Source: DATAVB01 sp040414495 (GTDB taxonomy: Bacteria; Actinomycetota; Actinomycetes; Mycobacteriales; QHCD01). Taken from it: a stretch of DNA of 21,271 bases. The notes beneath the pieces are model-generated. The model saw only the letters and a list, made by a program, of their open reading frames with translations. It made no database searches and had not been told where the DNA came from. A program made the translations under genes and the position numbers. Shown one piece after another: positions 1-7,535 of this stretch; position 1 is the stretch's first letter; every line of letters starts with the position of its first letter. The stretch lies in NCBI GenBank assembly GCA_040414495.1, contig JBEDUI010000002.1, positions 1 through 21,271 of the forward strand, read 5' to 3'.

Positions 1-51
1 TGCCGGACCGCCACAGCGCTTACAGCGATCACCGCTCGCGACGGCCAGGAT

Positions 52-957
52 TTATGAGACACGCCTAATCGCGACCGCGATTTCGGCCGCGACCGCCGCA
101 TTGTTCTCGGCCAGCGCCACATTGGCCGGGATGCTGCCGCCGTTGGTGAGCCGCTCGATCTCGGCCAGTACGAACGGGGTCACGTCCGGTCCGGTGACCC
201 CGGCGGCCAGACTCGTACGCAACGCTTCTTCCATCGCCGCCTCGATCGTCGCGGTCGGGATTTCGTCGGCCGCTGGAATAGGCACGGTCAGCAGTACGCC
301 CGTGCGCTCGCGGACCCGATGTCGCAGCACGTCGGCGACCACGGTGGCCTCCTCGGCCCGATACGGTACGGGCAGCCCACTCGAGCGCGAATAGAAGGCC
401 GGGAACCACTCGTGCCGCCAGCCCAGCACTGGCACGCCGGCCGTTTCCAGGTATTCCAGCGTTCTCGGCAAATCGAGAAACGCCTTGGCCCCAGCGCATA
501 CCGTGATGACCGGGTGGTTGGCCAACGCATCCAGGTCGGCCGAGATATCGCCCGAGGAGTGTCCACGGTGGACTCCCCCGATGCCGCCGGTGGCGAATAC
601 CTGGATGCCGACCGCGTGCGCCAGCGCCACCGACGCCGACACCGTCGTCACCCCGATCGGCCAGCCCTGCGCGATCGCGACCGCGATGTCCCGTTCAGCC
701 ACCTTCCGTACGCCGGCAACTACGCGCGCCTCACTCGCCAGGTCCAGCCCGACCCGCGCCTGTCCGTCGACGATCGCGGTCACCGCCGGTACGGCCCCGG
801 CCGCCTCGATGGCGGCCGTGCAGCGTCGCAACGCCTCGGCGTTCGCCGGCGCGGGCAGCCCGAGTTGGGAAAAGATCGTCGATTCCAATGCCACCACCGG
901 CCGGCCCGCGGCCAATGCGCGCGCGACCGGATCGGCCACCACAATCGGCGGGACCAT
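52..957 (-). CDS. psuG: Pseudouridine-5'-phosphate glycosidase
   Basis: Predicted to split pseudouridine 5'-phosphate reversibly into uracil and ribose 5-phosphate in the cytosol, the second step of pseudouridine catabolism. The 301-residue product has the usual family length and its hallmarks: ALESTI near residue 23 with the conserved Glu25, Lys85 in the RKV segment, the long TGGIGGVHRG loop (residues 123-132), ISADL with Asp141, and CAGAK with Lys158. These match the Glu, Lys, Asp and Lys active-site positions I recall for E. coli PsuG. The ATG touches the TGA of the upstream kinase gene (TGAATG), so the two are almost surely co-translated. A divergent use of this fold is C-glycosylation in antibiotic pathways (AlnA type), but the kinase partner favours catabolism. 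The 51 bp downstream to the window edge show nothing recognisable. Confidence 0.95.
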   Translation of the reverse strand: MVPPIVVADPVARALAAGRPVVALESTIFSQLGLPAPANAEALRRCTAAIEAAGAVPAVTAIVDGQARVGLDLASEARVVAGVRKVAERDIAVAIAQGWPIGVTTVSASVALAHAVGIQVFATGGIGGVHRGHSSGDISADLDALANHPVITVCAGAKAFLDLPRTLEYLETAGVPVLGWRHEWFPAFYSRSSGLPVPYRAEEATVVADVLRHRVRERTGVLLTVPIPAADEIPTATIEAAMEEALRTSLAAGVTGPDVTPFVLAEIERLTNGGSIPANVALAENNAAVAAEIAVAIRRVS

Positions 958-1809
958 TCAGCTCGCCCCCAACGTAGCGCCGGGCGAGCCCAGCACGCTG
1001 CTGGCCAATTCGTGGGCGACCCGCACCGCCTGCTCCGGGTCGGCACCGTCCAACGCCGCGGACAGATACCCGGCGGCGAACGCATCCCCGGCTCCGGTCG
1101 TATCCCGTGCCGAGACCGGAGTGACATCGACCGAGATCGTGCCACCCGAGGACCGCACCACAACCGGGCGCGGTCCGTCCTTGATCACGACCGTGGTCCT
1201 GGGCAGGGTCGCGCGGTCAAGTCCCAGCAATTGCGCCTCATCATTGTTGGCGAAGAGAAAATCGGGCTCGATCGTACGCAGCGTTTCGGCGAAAGGTTGG
1301 GTACGCAGCGCCCCGACCGATGCGGCGTCCAGGCTTACCACCATCGAGCGCTGCCGGGCCGAGCGCAGCAAGGCCGACACGGTGGCGCGCGAATCCGGCG
1401 CGGCAAAGGCATATGCGGTGGCGTGCACGAGCGCGGCGCCGTCGAGCCAATCCGGCCGAACGTCGGCGAGTTCGGCCGCGGCGGCGCGGTCGGGAAACAT
1501 CGTGCGCTCGCCCGCCTCGTCGATCAGGATCACGATGCTGCCGGTCCGGCCCGCCACCTGGACCCGCGGCTCGACGCCGACCCGCTCCAATTCGGCGATG
1601 AGCGCCCGGCCGAGGGCATCAGCGCCGACCCGGCCGATGAATCGGGTCGGGCCGAACCGGCGGGCGAACACCGCGACGTTGGCCGCGCTGCCGCCGCGGG
1701 TCCGGTGGATGGTGGCCGGATTGTCGGTCCCGCGCTCGAGCGGCCCGGCCGGCCACACGACGACGTCCTCCACCAGGTCGCCGATCGTCACGAGCACACC
1801 GGACCGCAT
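958..1809 (-). CDS. psuK: PfkB-family carbohydrate kinase, likely pseudouridine kinase
   Basis: A ribokinase/PfkB-fold kinase of 283 residues. It carries the N-terminal GGSAANVA signature near residue 40 and the C-terminal DTTGAGDAFAAGY signature, which supplies the catalytic Asp and the anion hole. Because it sits directly upstream of psuG with no gap, the likely reaction is ATP-dependent phosphorylation of pseudouridine to pseudouridine 5'-phosphate; the fold alone would not separate this from other nucleoside or sugar kinases. The ATG is preceded by AAGGGG with a 6-base spacer, a good ribosome binding site. No psuT-like nucleoside transporter lies beside it in this window. The promoter should lie in 1810-1898, where a 52-nt inverted-repeat element ends about 24 bp upstream of the start codon. 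Confidence 0.88.
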   Translation of the reverse strand: MRSGVLVTIGDLVEDVVVWPAGPLERGTDNPATIHRTRGGSAANVAVFARRFGPTRFIGRVGADALGRALIAELERVGVEPRVQVAGRTGSIVILIDEAGERTMFPDRAAAAELADVRPDWLDGAALVHATAYAFAAPDSRATVSALLRSARQRSMVVSLDAASVGALRTQPFAETLRTIEPDFLFANNDEAQLLGLDRATLPRTTVVIKDGPRPVVVRSSGGTISVDVTPVSARDTTGAGDAFAAGYLSAALDGADPEQAVRVAHELASSVLGSPGATLGAS

Positions 1810-1832
1810 CCACCGCCCCTTGGAGTCATTCG

Positions 1833-1884
1833 ATGATCATGATGGCGTGCGACAACATTATTCGTACGCAATCGATCACGATCA
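1833..1884. repeat. 52-nt imperfect inverted-repeat element, copy A
   Basis: This intergenic segment matches 8537-8588 at 42 of 52 positions without gaps. Both begin with ATGATCATGATGGCGT, share CAAC and a central CGTACG, and end in ATCACGATCA. The ends are inverted relative to each other (TGATCATGAT against ATCACGATCA), so the transcript could fold. It lies between the hypothetical gene and the start of psuK and might act as an operator or a stem in the leader. No function is known to me. Confidence 0.6.
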
Positions 1885-1898
1885 AGAAAGCTGGTCGG

Positions 1899-2303
1899 TC
1901 AGACCTGGGGTCGGTCCCGGGGCCCGGTCAGCACGGCGACCAGGCCAGCCCGGTCCGTTACCGTCACCGTGATCGCCGGCGGACGGAACCGGGTCGGACG
2001 GTCCCGGAACCTCAGCACCTGGCGTTGGTACAGCTGCAGGCACACTCCGCCTCGCGTACTCGTACCAAACGTCAAGCCCCGATCGGCTAACGAGAGCCGA
2101 ACGCCGATCGCGCGCCACCACCGGTACGGACCGGTCACGGTCGCCTCCGCGATATTGCTGCGCCCGGTCGAGAGCTGCCACGGCCCGAACCGGATATCGA
2201 TCTGGTGCCCACCGACGTCGACGCTGGCGTGCCCGGTATCCACGCCGAACATCCGTAAGAGCGCTCGAAAACGCGGATCGTCATCAAAAAGAAACCGGCG
2301 CAC
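1899..2303 (-). CDS. Conserved hypothetical protein (actinobacterial)
   Basis: A small protein of about 134 residues. It opens with RRFLFDDDPRFRALL, has a central TGPYRWWRAIGVRLSLADRG segment and a GTSTRGGVCLQLY stretch, and ends with a beta-rich ITVTVTDRAGLVAVL. I recall similar small proteins of unknown function in mycobacteria and relatives, but cannot name a family. There is no signal peptide or membrane segment, so it is probably cytosolic. The start is uncertain: GTG at 2303 is used here, a TTG one codon earlier is equally possible, and an in-frame stop lies 13 codons upstream. The Shine-Dalgarno signal is weak (GAAGAT). It lies on the same strand as psuK, 89 bp away, with an inverted-repeat element between, so co-transcription is uncertain. 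Confidence 0.72.
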   Translation of the reverse strand: MRRFLFDDDPRFRALLRMFGVDTGHASVDVGGHQIDIRFGPWQLSTGRSNIAEATVTGPYRWWRAIGVRLSLADRGLTFGTSTRGGVCLQLYQRQVLRFRDRPTRFRPPAITVTVTDRAGLVAVLTGPRDRPQV

Positions 2304-2371
2304 CAACAGATCTTCACACGGGCCTCGACAATGCGCTACCGGCTAGCGCGGAGGATGCCAAAAGAAGCGCT

Positions 2372-2386
2372 TACGGAATATCCGTA
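2372..2386. promoter_or_regulatory. Operator-like palindrome between divergent genes
   Basis: A perfect dyad TACGGA-ATA-TCCGTA lies between the divergent hypothetical gene and the HtrA-like lipoprotein gene, about 120 bp upstream of the latter. Its size and position suit a repressor or activator binding site. The surrounding stretch (2304-2506) is less GC-rich than the coding DNA and holds no other feature I can name. Confidence 0.35.
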
Positions 2387-2506
2387 CTTATTACCCGCTA
2401 TCCAACGGCGCGGCGACGCTGCGTGATGACACGAATAAAGCTCAGCGAACCTGGGAAACCTATCCAGCTGGGAGCCATCGTTCTGACCGGGGACTGCTGA
2501 GAGCCT

Positions 2507-3568
2507 ATGCGTCGCAGACTTGCACCGATAATTGTTGCCGCACTCATTACCGTTGCCGGCTGTACCTCGGATCATCCGACGAAATTCTCAGCCAGTCCGT
2601 CGAGCACCCATCCGACCGCAACACCCCGGAAAAACCCACAATCAAACCTGGGCGAGCTGCAGCAGACTTATCTCTCTGCAATGCATCGCATTCTGCCGTC
2701 GTTGGTCGAGATTTCGTCCGGCCAACACGAGTTGGGCTCGGGAATCCTCTTTGACAATGCCGGAAACGTCGTGACGAACGCTCACGTCGTCGGCCCGGCG
2801 AAGACGCTCACGGTCCGGTTGAGCAACGGTGGAGCGCCCTGGGACGCACGGCTCGTGGGCGTTTACGCACCAGACGACCTGGCCGTGATCCGCATGAATC
2901 CGGCGCCGCACGGCCGGCCGGCCACCTTCGCTAATTCGGCCGAGGTGCAGACCGGCGACATCGTGCTCGCGGCCGGCAATCCGATGACATCGCTGGGCAG
3001 CACAACCGATGGCATCGTCGGGGCGATCGGACAGATTGTGACCGAGGCGCGGTCGCAGGCCGTGCCGGCCACGACGCTGCCGGACTCGATCCAGACCTCG
3101 GCCGCGGTGAACGCCGGCAACAACGGTGGCGCATTGGTCGACACCAATGGGCAGGTCGTTGGACTGTCCACAATGGCCAGACTCGAGAACGGCGTGGCCG
3201 GATTCGCCATTCCCTCCAACGTGGTGACCGACATCGCCGGTCAGATCATCCATTCCGGACACGTCGCGCATTCGGACCGCGCCACGCTTGGTGTCGAGGT
3301 CAGCGACGCGGTCGACGCGGTGAGCGGTGACGCGATCGGCGTCAACGTCGACCGGATCTCGGGCGACGGGCCAGCGGCGGTCGCCGGCATCCTGCCCGGC
3401 GACCTCATTACGTCGATCAACGGCACCGGCACTCCCAACACCGAGGCGCTCAGTCAGGCGCTGACCCGGCTCCAGGTCGGCCACCGAGCCGAGGTGCACG
3501 TCGCGCACCCGAACGGCTCGACCAGCGTCGTACCGGTCACGCTGACCGAGCTGCGTAGCGGCGGTTGA
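2507..3568 (+). CDS. HtrA/DegP-like trypsin-fold lipoprotein with PDZ domain, probably proteolytically inactive
   Basis: A 353-residue protein. The signal peptide ends in a lipobox (VAGC, Cys19), so the protein should be lipid-anchored on the outer face of the membrane. A Ser/Thr/Pro-rich linker (to about residue 48) leads to a trypsin-like S1C domain (about 55-250) and a C-terminal PDZ domain (about 258-345, with GILPGDLITSING). His92 in TNAHVVG and Asp124 in PDDLAVIRM fit the triad. The usual GNSGG is GNNGG here, so the nucleophile position is Asn206; the codons read clearly AAC AAC GGT GGC. HtrA proteins normally degrade or chaperone misfolded envelope proteins; this one may bind without cutting. 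The ATG follows a weak GAGAG signal. Its 3' end overlaps the convergent N-acetyltransferase gene by 32 bp. Confidence 0.9.
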   Translation: MRRRLAPIIVAALITVAGCTSDHPTKFSASPSSTHPTATPRKNPQSNLGELQQTYLSAMHRILPSLVEISSGQHELGSGILFDNAGNVVTNAHVVGPAKTLTVRLSNGGAPWDARLVGVYAPDDLAVIRMNPAPHGRPATFANSAEVQTGDIVLAAGNPMTSLGSTTDGIVGAIGQIVTEARSQAVPATTLPDSIQTSAAVNAGNNGGALVDTNGQVVGLSTMARLENGVAGFAIPSNVVTDIAGQIIHSGHVAHSDRATLGVEVSDAVDAVSGDAIGVNVDRISGDGPAAVAGILPGDLITSINGTGTPNTEALSQALTRLQVGHRAEVHVAHPNGSTSVVPVTLTELRSGG

Positions 3569-4337
3569 CCGCGTGCTCAGGGGTGCTGGGTGCCCGATCC
3601 AATGTGATGCCGAAATTGCTGGCGTACGCATCCAGGATTTCCTCGTCGGTCAGCGTGCGCAGCTCGCGGCGGCCATCTGAGGTACGGATCAACTTCCGCC
3701 CGCTTAACGTGACGCGCCCGGTCTCAGTCAATCGGCTGCAGGTCAACGAACGGGTGAAATGCGATTGCGGCGACGTCTGCTGCCACCAGCACATCGGAAT
3801 GAAATCGCGCAGTTCGTACGGGCGAAGCTCCAGCCGGTACTGCGGTTTGTCGTTCATCAGCAGGTCGACCTCGCCGGACGCGACATCGACCAAGCGGAAC
3901 CGGCCGGCCGGGTCATGCTGCTCGTGCCGGGAATCCAGCAACAACGGATGGTTGCTCAACGCACCGAATCCGACATCGACGAGATACGGCCGGTCCAGGT
4001 CCACTCGCAGCGCCAAATGATCCAGCGGCGGACCGGGCACTTTGCTGGAAAACACCCGCGCGGCCAGATAGGTGACCGGATATCCGAGCGCGGTCAATAG
4101 CATCGCGAACGCGCCGTTCAGCGCGTAACAGAACCCGCCGCGCCAACGCTCGACCACCTTTTCGAACAAGGCGTCCTCGTCGAGTTGAATCGGCTCGCCC
4201 AGGTGTATTGACAGGTTCTCGAACGGCACCGTGCGCAGGTGCTGGTACTGCAGCCGCGCCAGCGTCTGCAGGTCCGGTTGATCGACCGGCGCCGCGCCGA
4301 TCCGATTGAGATAGGCGTCGACCTGTGCTCGATCCAC
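3537..4337 (-). CDS. nat: Arylamine N-acetyltransferase
   Basis: Transfers acetyl from acetyl-CoA to arylamines or arylhydrazines through a Cys-His-Asp triad, in the cytosol. All three residues are visible: Cys70 in RGGFCYALNG, His107 in PLDHLALRV and Asp121 in YLVDVGFG, at the spacing of the Salmonella and mycobacterial enzymes. I chose the GTG at 4337 because AAAGGAG sits 6 bases before it; the open frame extends 15 codons upstream to an ATG at 4382 without a comparable signal. The resulting 266 residues are close to the family norm. It stands alone on the minus strand, and its last codons lie opposite the end of the HtrA-like gene. The natural substrate cannot be read from the sequence; mycobacterial homologues link to steroid or lipid metabolism. 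Confidence 0.94.
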   Translation of the reverse strand: MDRAQVDAYLNRIGAAPVDQPDLQTLARLQYQHLRTVPFENLSIHLGEPIQLDEDALFEKVVERWRGGFCYALNGAFAMLLTALGYPVTYLAARVFSSKVPGPPLDHLALRVDLDRPYLVDVGFGALSNHPLLLDSRHEQHDPAGRFRLVDVASGEVDLLMNDKPQYRLELRPYELRDFIPMCWWQQTSPQSHFTRSLTCSRLTETGRVTLSGRKLIRTSDGRRELRTLTDEEILDAYASNFGITLDRAPSTPEHAVNRRYAARSA

Positions 4338-4343
4338 CGCTGG

Positions 4344-4350
4344 CTCCTTT
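4344..4350 (-). promoter_or_regulatory. Strong ribosome binding site that sets the nat start
   Basis: On the minus strand AAAGGAG is followed by 6 bases and then GTG at 4337. It is one of the best Shine-Dalgarno matches in the window and favours the shorter N-acetyltransferase reading over the upstream in-frame ATG codons at 4361 and 4382. Confidence 0.7.
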
Positions 4351-4474
4351 GTCAGCGCCATCAGTCCCCGTTGCATCTTCATTCCCGTACAGAGACGTCA
4401 CGCTACCGTCTCGCGAGCCTCGCACCGCGCCCAACTTACGGTGTCCGCCGGTTATTCCCGAATCAAATACGGAC

Positions 4475-4500
4475 CAGCTCCAGCGCCGCTGCTGGAGCTG
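4475..4500 (-). terminator. Hairpin after the sugar-acid operon
   Basis: CAGCTCCAGC and GCTGGAGCTG form a perfect 10-bp stem with a 6-base loop, 13 bp beyond the stop codon of the last operon gene (4514). No T-run follows, which is common for actinobacterial terminators. Confidence 0.55.
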
Positions 4501-4513
4501 CGGTGTCAAACGG

Positions 4514-5236
4514 TTATTCGCTTATAGCCTGCGTCCGCGCCGCTGCAGAACTGAAGTACACCTCGGAATCGTCTACCGGCTGGTAACCCAGCTCCCGCTG
4601 CGCATTGGCGATGGACCATTTACGCATCGTGTTGTTCGACACCGCGTAGTAGATGCCGAACCGCACCGACGCGGCCAGGCAACATTCGACCAGCCGGGTC
4701 AGGTCGCCGGCCGATAGCCACATCATCCGCGCCTGCTCGTTGTGCGGACGGTCCAGCACCCAGCCGATTCGCAGGCACAACACCGAGATGCCGAAGGTAT
4801 CTGAGTAATAGCGGCCGACCGCCTCCCCGAACGCCTTGGTCGCGCCGTACAGGCTGTCCGGCCGGACCGGCTGGGCCGGGTCGATGGGCCACTGCTCATC
4901 CTTGTCGTACATGCCCATCACGTGATTCGTGCTGGCGAAAATCACTGTGGACACACCGGCCCGGCGCGCCGCCTCCAACACGCTGACCATGCCATCGACG
5001 TTCGGCCCGATCAGCCGGTCCCAGCTGGCCGCGACCGTCCGTTCGCCGGCCAGGTGCACGATCGCGTCGACACCGTCCAATGCGGACACCAGCGTGTCGG
5101 TGTCGCGGATATCGAATTGTTGGTCGATCCCCTCGCCCGCCCGGATATCGACCAGGCGCAGATCGTGTCGCTCCCGAAGTCCAGGAATGAGCCGCGCCGC
5201 GACGTCGCCGCTGGCGCCGGTGATCATGACACGCAC
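4514..5236 (-). CDS. NAD-dependent epimerase/dehydratase family protein, uronate dehydrogenase-like
   Basis: An extended short-chain dehydrogenase of 240 residues with the Rossmann motif TGASGDVA (residues 6-13) and an acidic residue in LVD (Asp30) that selects NAD. It also has HLAGE, the FASTNHVMG strand with Ser102, and the catalytic YGATK pair (Tyr130, Lys134). The overall pattern, including SNH or TNH after the Ser and RPDSLYG before the Tyr, matches uronate dehydrogenases, which oxidise galacturonate or glucuronate to the aldaro-lactone. It is slightly shorter than the roughly 265 residues of the Agrobacterium enzyme, lacking the C-terminal tail. Translation starts at GTG 5236 behind GGAGG with a 6-base spacer. 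It is the last gene of the operon, 24 bp after the lyase gene. Other sugar oxidations by this family remain possible. Confidence 0.82.
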   Translation of the reverse strand: MRVMITGASGDVAARLIPGLRERHDLRLVDIRAGEGIDQQFDIRDTDTLVSALDGVDAIVHLAGERTVAASWDRLIGPNVDGMVSVLEAARRAGVSTVIFASTNHVMGMYDKDEQWPIDPAQPVRPDSLYGATKAFGEAVGRYYSDTFGISVLCLRIGWVLDRPHNEQARMMWLSAGDLTRLVECCLAASVRFGIYYAVSNNTMRKWSIANAQRELGYQPVDDSEVYFSSAAARTQAISE

Positions 5237-5260
5237 GTAAATCCTCCGTAGTGATAGACC

Positions 5261-6166
5261 CTAGAACAGCTCGGGGCCGAACGGATAAGCCCGTACCGTA
5301 TCCCGGATCGGCTCCAGCAGCGTGCTGATCTCCCGTTCATCCTCAGCGTCCAGCGGCACCGAGGCCGCCGCGCCCCGTTCGACCAGCGAGGTGAAAACGC
5401 CGCGCCGCTTGAGGATGTAGCGCATGAACGGGTGCGTCTCCCGCACGATCAATGGCAGCAGTCGCTGGTGCAAGGCCCGGGCTTCGTCCTGTTCGCCCTT
5501 CCACCACAGCTCCATTACCGCGGCGAGTACGTCGCCCAGTTGGCAGGCCGGCATGCAGCCGCCGGCGCCGCGGCTCAATTCCTCTGGCAGCAGTCGGCCG
5601 CCGGCACCGCCGAAGATCGTCTTGACCCGATCCCCGACCAGGCGGGAAATCTCCGAAATATGGCGGGGACCGGGCGGACGTTCCTCCTTCACGTATTCGA
5701 TATTCGGAATCTCATCGACCAGACCGGCGACCTGCTCACCGGTCAGCGGACTGTAACCCGCCGCATTCTGCAGGATAATCGGACCGTCGAAATGGTCCGG
5801 TAGCCGGCGGAACATGTCCATCGCCGCACTCTGCCCGGCCTGGGCCGGCGCCATCGCGATAATGGCATCGGCATTCGCGCGGCCGGCCGCCTCGGCGAAC
5901 TGCAACACCTGCGGTATCGAATTGCCGGTGCAGCCCAGAACCACGGGTACGCGGCCGTTCACCGCCTCGGTCACCACATCGAAATGCCGGATCCGCTCCT
6001 GTTCGCCGAGAAAATAGAATTCCCCCACCATCACCGGCCACACCACGCCGTGCTGACCGGTGGCACAGCAGAATTCCGCCGCCGCCCGCAGGTCATCGGT
6101 GTGAATGTCGTAGTCGGCCGTGTAGGGCGTCGGCAGCAGGCCGAAAACTCCTTTGAGATCAGCCAT
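5261..6166 (-). CDS. Dihydrodipicolinate synthase/KDG aldolase-family lyase
   Basis: A (beta/alpha)8 class I aldolase of 301 residues. The Schiff-base lysine is Lys160 in EYVKEE. Two canonical DapA features are altered: the GTTGE substrate loop reads PVMVGE (residues 44-49), and the Tyr of the LYN motif is Gln133 in LQN. True dihydrodipicolinate synthase is therefore unlikely. In this operon the likely substrate is a 2-keto-3-deoxy sugar acid, cleaved by retro-aldol reaction or dehydrated and decarboxylated as in 5-keto-4-deoxyglucarate dehydratase; the sequence does not decide between them. The ATG lies 3 bp after the stop of the dehydratase gene, with GGAGTGAG inside that gene's end, so the two are translationally linked. 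It should act in the cytosol as a tetramer. Confidence 0.87.
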   Translation of the reverse strand: MADLKGVFGLLPTPYTADYDIHTDDLRAAAEFCCATGQHGVVWPVMVGEFYFLGEQERIRHFDVVTEAVNGRVPVVLGCTGNSIPQVLQFAEAAGRANADAIIAMAPAQAGQSAAMDMFRRLPDHFDGPIILQNAAGYSPLTGEQVAGLVDEIPNIEYVKEERPPGPRHISEISRLVGDRVKTIFGGAGGRLLPEELSRGAGGCMPACQLGDVLAAVMELWWKGEQDEARALHQRLLPLIVRETHPFMRYILKRRGVFTSLVERGAAASVPLDAEDEREISTLLEPIRDTVRAYPFGPELF

Positions 6167-6169
6167 GTC

Positions 6170-7495
6170 TCACTCCGACCAGCGGTTGTCGGGCCGGTAG
6201 AATCCCAGCTTCGGCGTGTTCCATTCCTCAGTTGGCGCGAACATCGTTCCGGGGGTACGGAGGTTTTCCTCGATAGCCTCGAGGTTCAGGTCAACGCCGA
6301 GTCCGGGTTTGTCCGGCACCTCGACGTAGCCGCCGTTCAGATAATCCGCCGGCAGCCCGGTCACCAGGGTGGGCCAGAACGGCAGATCCAAGCCGTGGTG
6401 CTCCAACGCGACGAAGCTGGGCAGAGCGGCCGCGGTATGCACATTGGCCATGAATGCGATCGGCGAACCCGCGAAATGCAGCGCCGTCGGCAGGCCGTAC
6501 CGCTCCCCATAATCGGCGATGCGCTTGGTTTCCAGCAGGCCGCCCGCGGTCAACAGGTCGGGGTGCAGGATATCGACCGCGCGTTCTTCGATCAGCTCGC
6601 GGAAACCGTCCCACAGATACAGTTCCTCGCCGGCCGCGACCGGTACGTTGATCTGGCTGGTGACCTCTTTGTGGCCGGCGATGTCGTGCCAGGGCATCGG
6701 ATCTTCCAGCCAGGCCAGACCGTACGGCTCCACCGCCTTGGCCATCCGCACGACCTCGTTCGCGGTCATGTGGCCGTGTCCAAAGTGGTCAGTGCACAGG
6801 GACACGTCCCAGCCGACCGTCTCCCGGACCGCGGCCGCAACTTCCACCGCCGCGGCGATTCCGCGATCGGTAAGCCGGGCGCCCGGTCCGGTGCCCGGCG
6901 CGCGCCACCGCTTTCCCAGGTCGTATTCGTACTTTGTGGCGGAACCGGCGAGCGCGCCCGGGGTGTTCTCGAACAGAGCGGGCCGGATATCGAATTTGAT
7001 GAATGTGCAGCCCAGCTGTTTGCGGCCCCGCACAGCGGCCGCGTAGGCCTCGGGCGTCGCGTCGTCCGGTGCCGGCGTGTCGGCGTAGATCCGGACCTTG
7101 TCCCGGTATTTCCCGCCCAGCAACTGGTAGCAGGGAATTCCGTACGCCTTGCCCACCAGGTCCAGCAGCGCGATCTCGATGCCGGAGACGCCGCCGCCTT
7201 CCCGGCCCCAGCTGCCAAAGCGCTTCATCGCCCGGAAGATCATGTGGACGTTGCACGGGTTCTGGCCCAGCAGCATGCTCTTGAACTGCAACGCATTGTT
7301 CACGTGCCCGGCGTCGCGGACCTCGCCGAGACCGTAAATTCCCTGGTTGGTGTCGATCCGGAGAATCGGATAGTCGTAGTTGCTGGCGACCACGGCCAGG
7401 CGCATATCCGTGATCTTCAGGTCGCTGGACCGGGAGTACGCCGGAACAGCCCCCTCCAACCGCTCAAGCTGTTCGGTGTCCTGCGACGACGTCAC
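6170..7495 (-). CDS. Enolase-superfamily acid-sugar dehydratase (mandelate racemase family)
   Basis: A 441-residue protein with an enolase-type N-terminal lid and a C-terminal barrel. The metal ligands are Asp236 (CTDHFG), Glu264 (LEDPMPW) and Glu290 (AGEELYLWDG). A His-Asp dyad is present as Asp313 (HPDLLTAGG) and His340 (ALHFAGSP); their spacing of 27 equals that of mandelate racemase Asp270/His297. The Lys-x-Lys motif of the second strand reads Lys167-Phe-Asp169. These features predict Mg-dependent abstraction of the proton alpha to a carboxylate and loss of water to give a 2-keto-3-deoxy acid, as in galactonate, rhamnonate or glucarate dehydratases. The exact sugar acid is not readable. 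An N-terminal extension of about 25 residues precedes the lid. Translation starts at GTG 7495, 40 bp after the dehydrogenase gene. Confidence 0.88.
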   Translation of the reverse strand: MTSSQDTEQLERLEGAVPAYSRSSDLKITDMRLAVVASNYDYPILRIDTNQGIYGLGEVRDAGHVNNALQFKSMLLGQNPCNVHMIFRAMKRFGSWGREGGGVSGIEIALLDLVGKAYGIPCYQLLGGKYRDKVRIYADTPAPDDATPEAYAAAVRGRKQLGCTFIKFDIRPALFENTPGALAGSATKYEYDLGKRWRAPGTGPGARLTDRGIAAAVEVAAAVRETVGWDVSLCTDHFGHGHMTANEVVRMAKAVEPYGLAWLEDPMPWHDIAGHKEVTSQINVPVAAGEELYLWDGFRELIEERAVDILHPDLLTAGGLLETKRIADYGERYGLPTALHFAGSPIAFMANVHTAAALPSFVALEHHGLDLPFWPTLVTGLPADYLNGGYVEVPDKPGLGVDLNLEAIEENLRTPGTMFAPTEEWNTPKLGFYRPDNRWSE

Positions 7496-7535
7496 GAACT
7501 TTCACACCCTTCTCGAATTATCGTTGTAAAACTTG

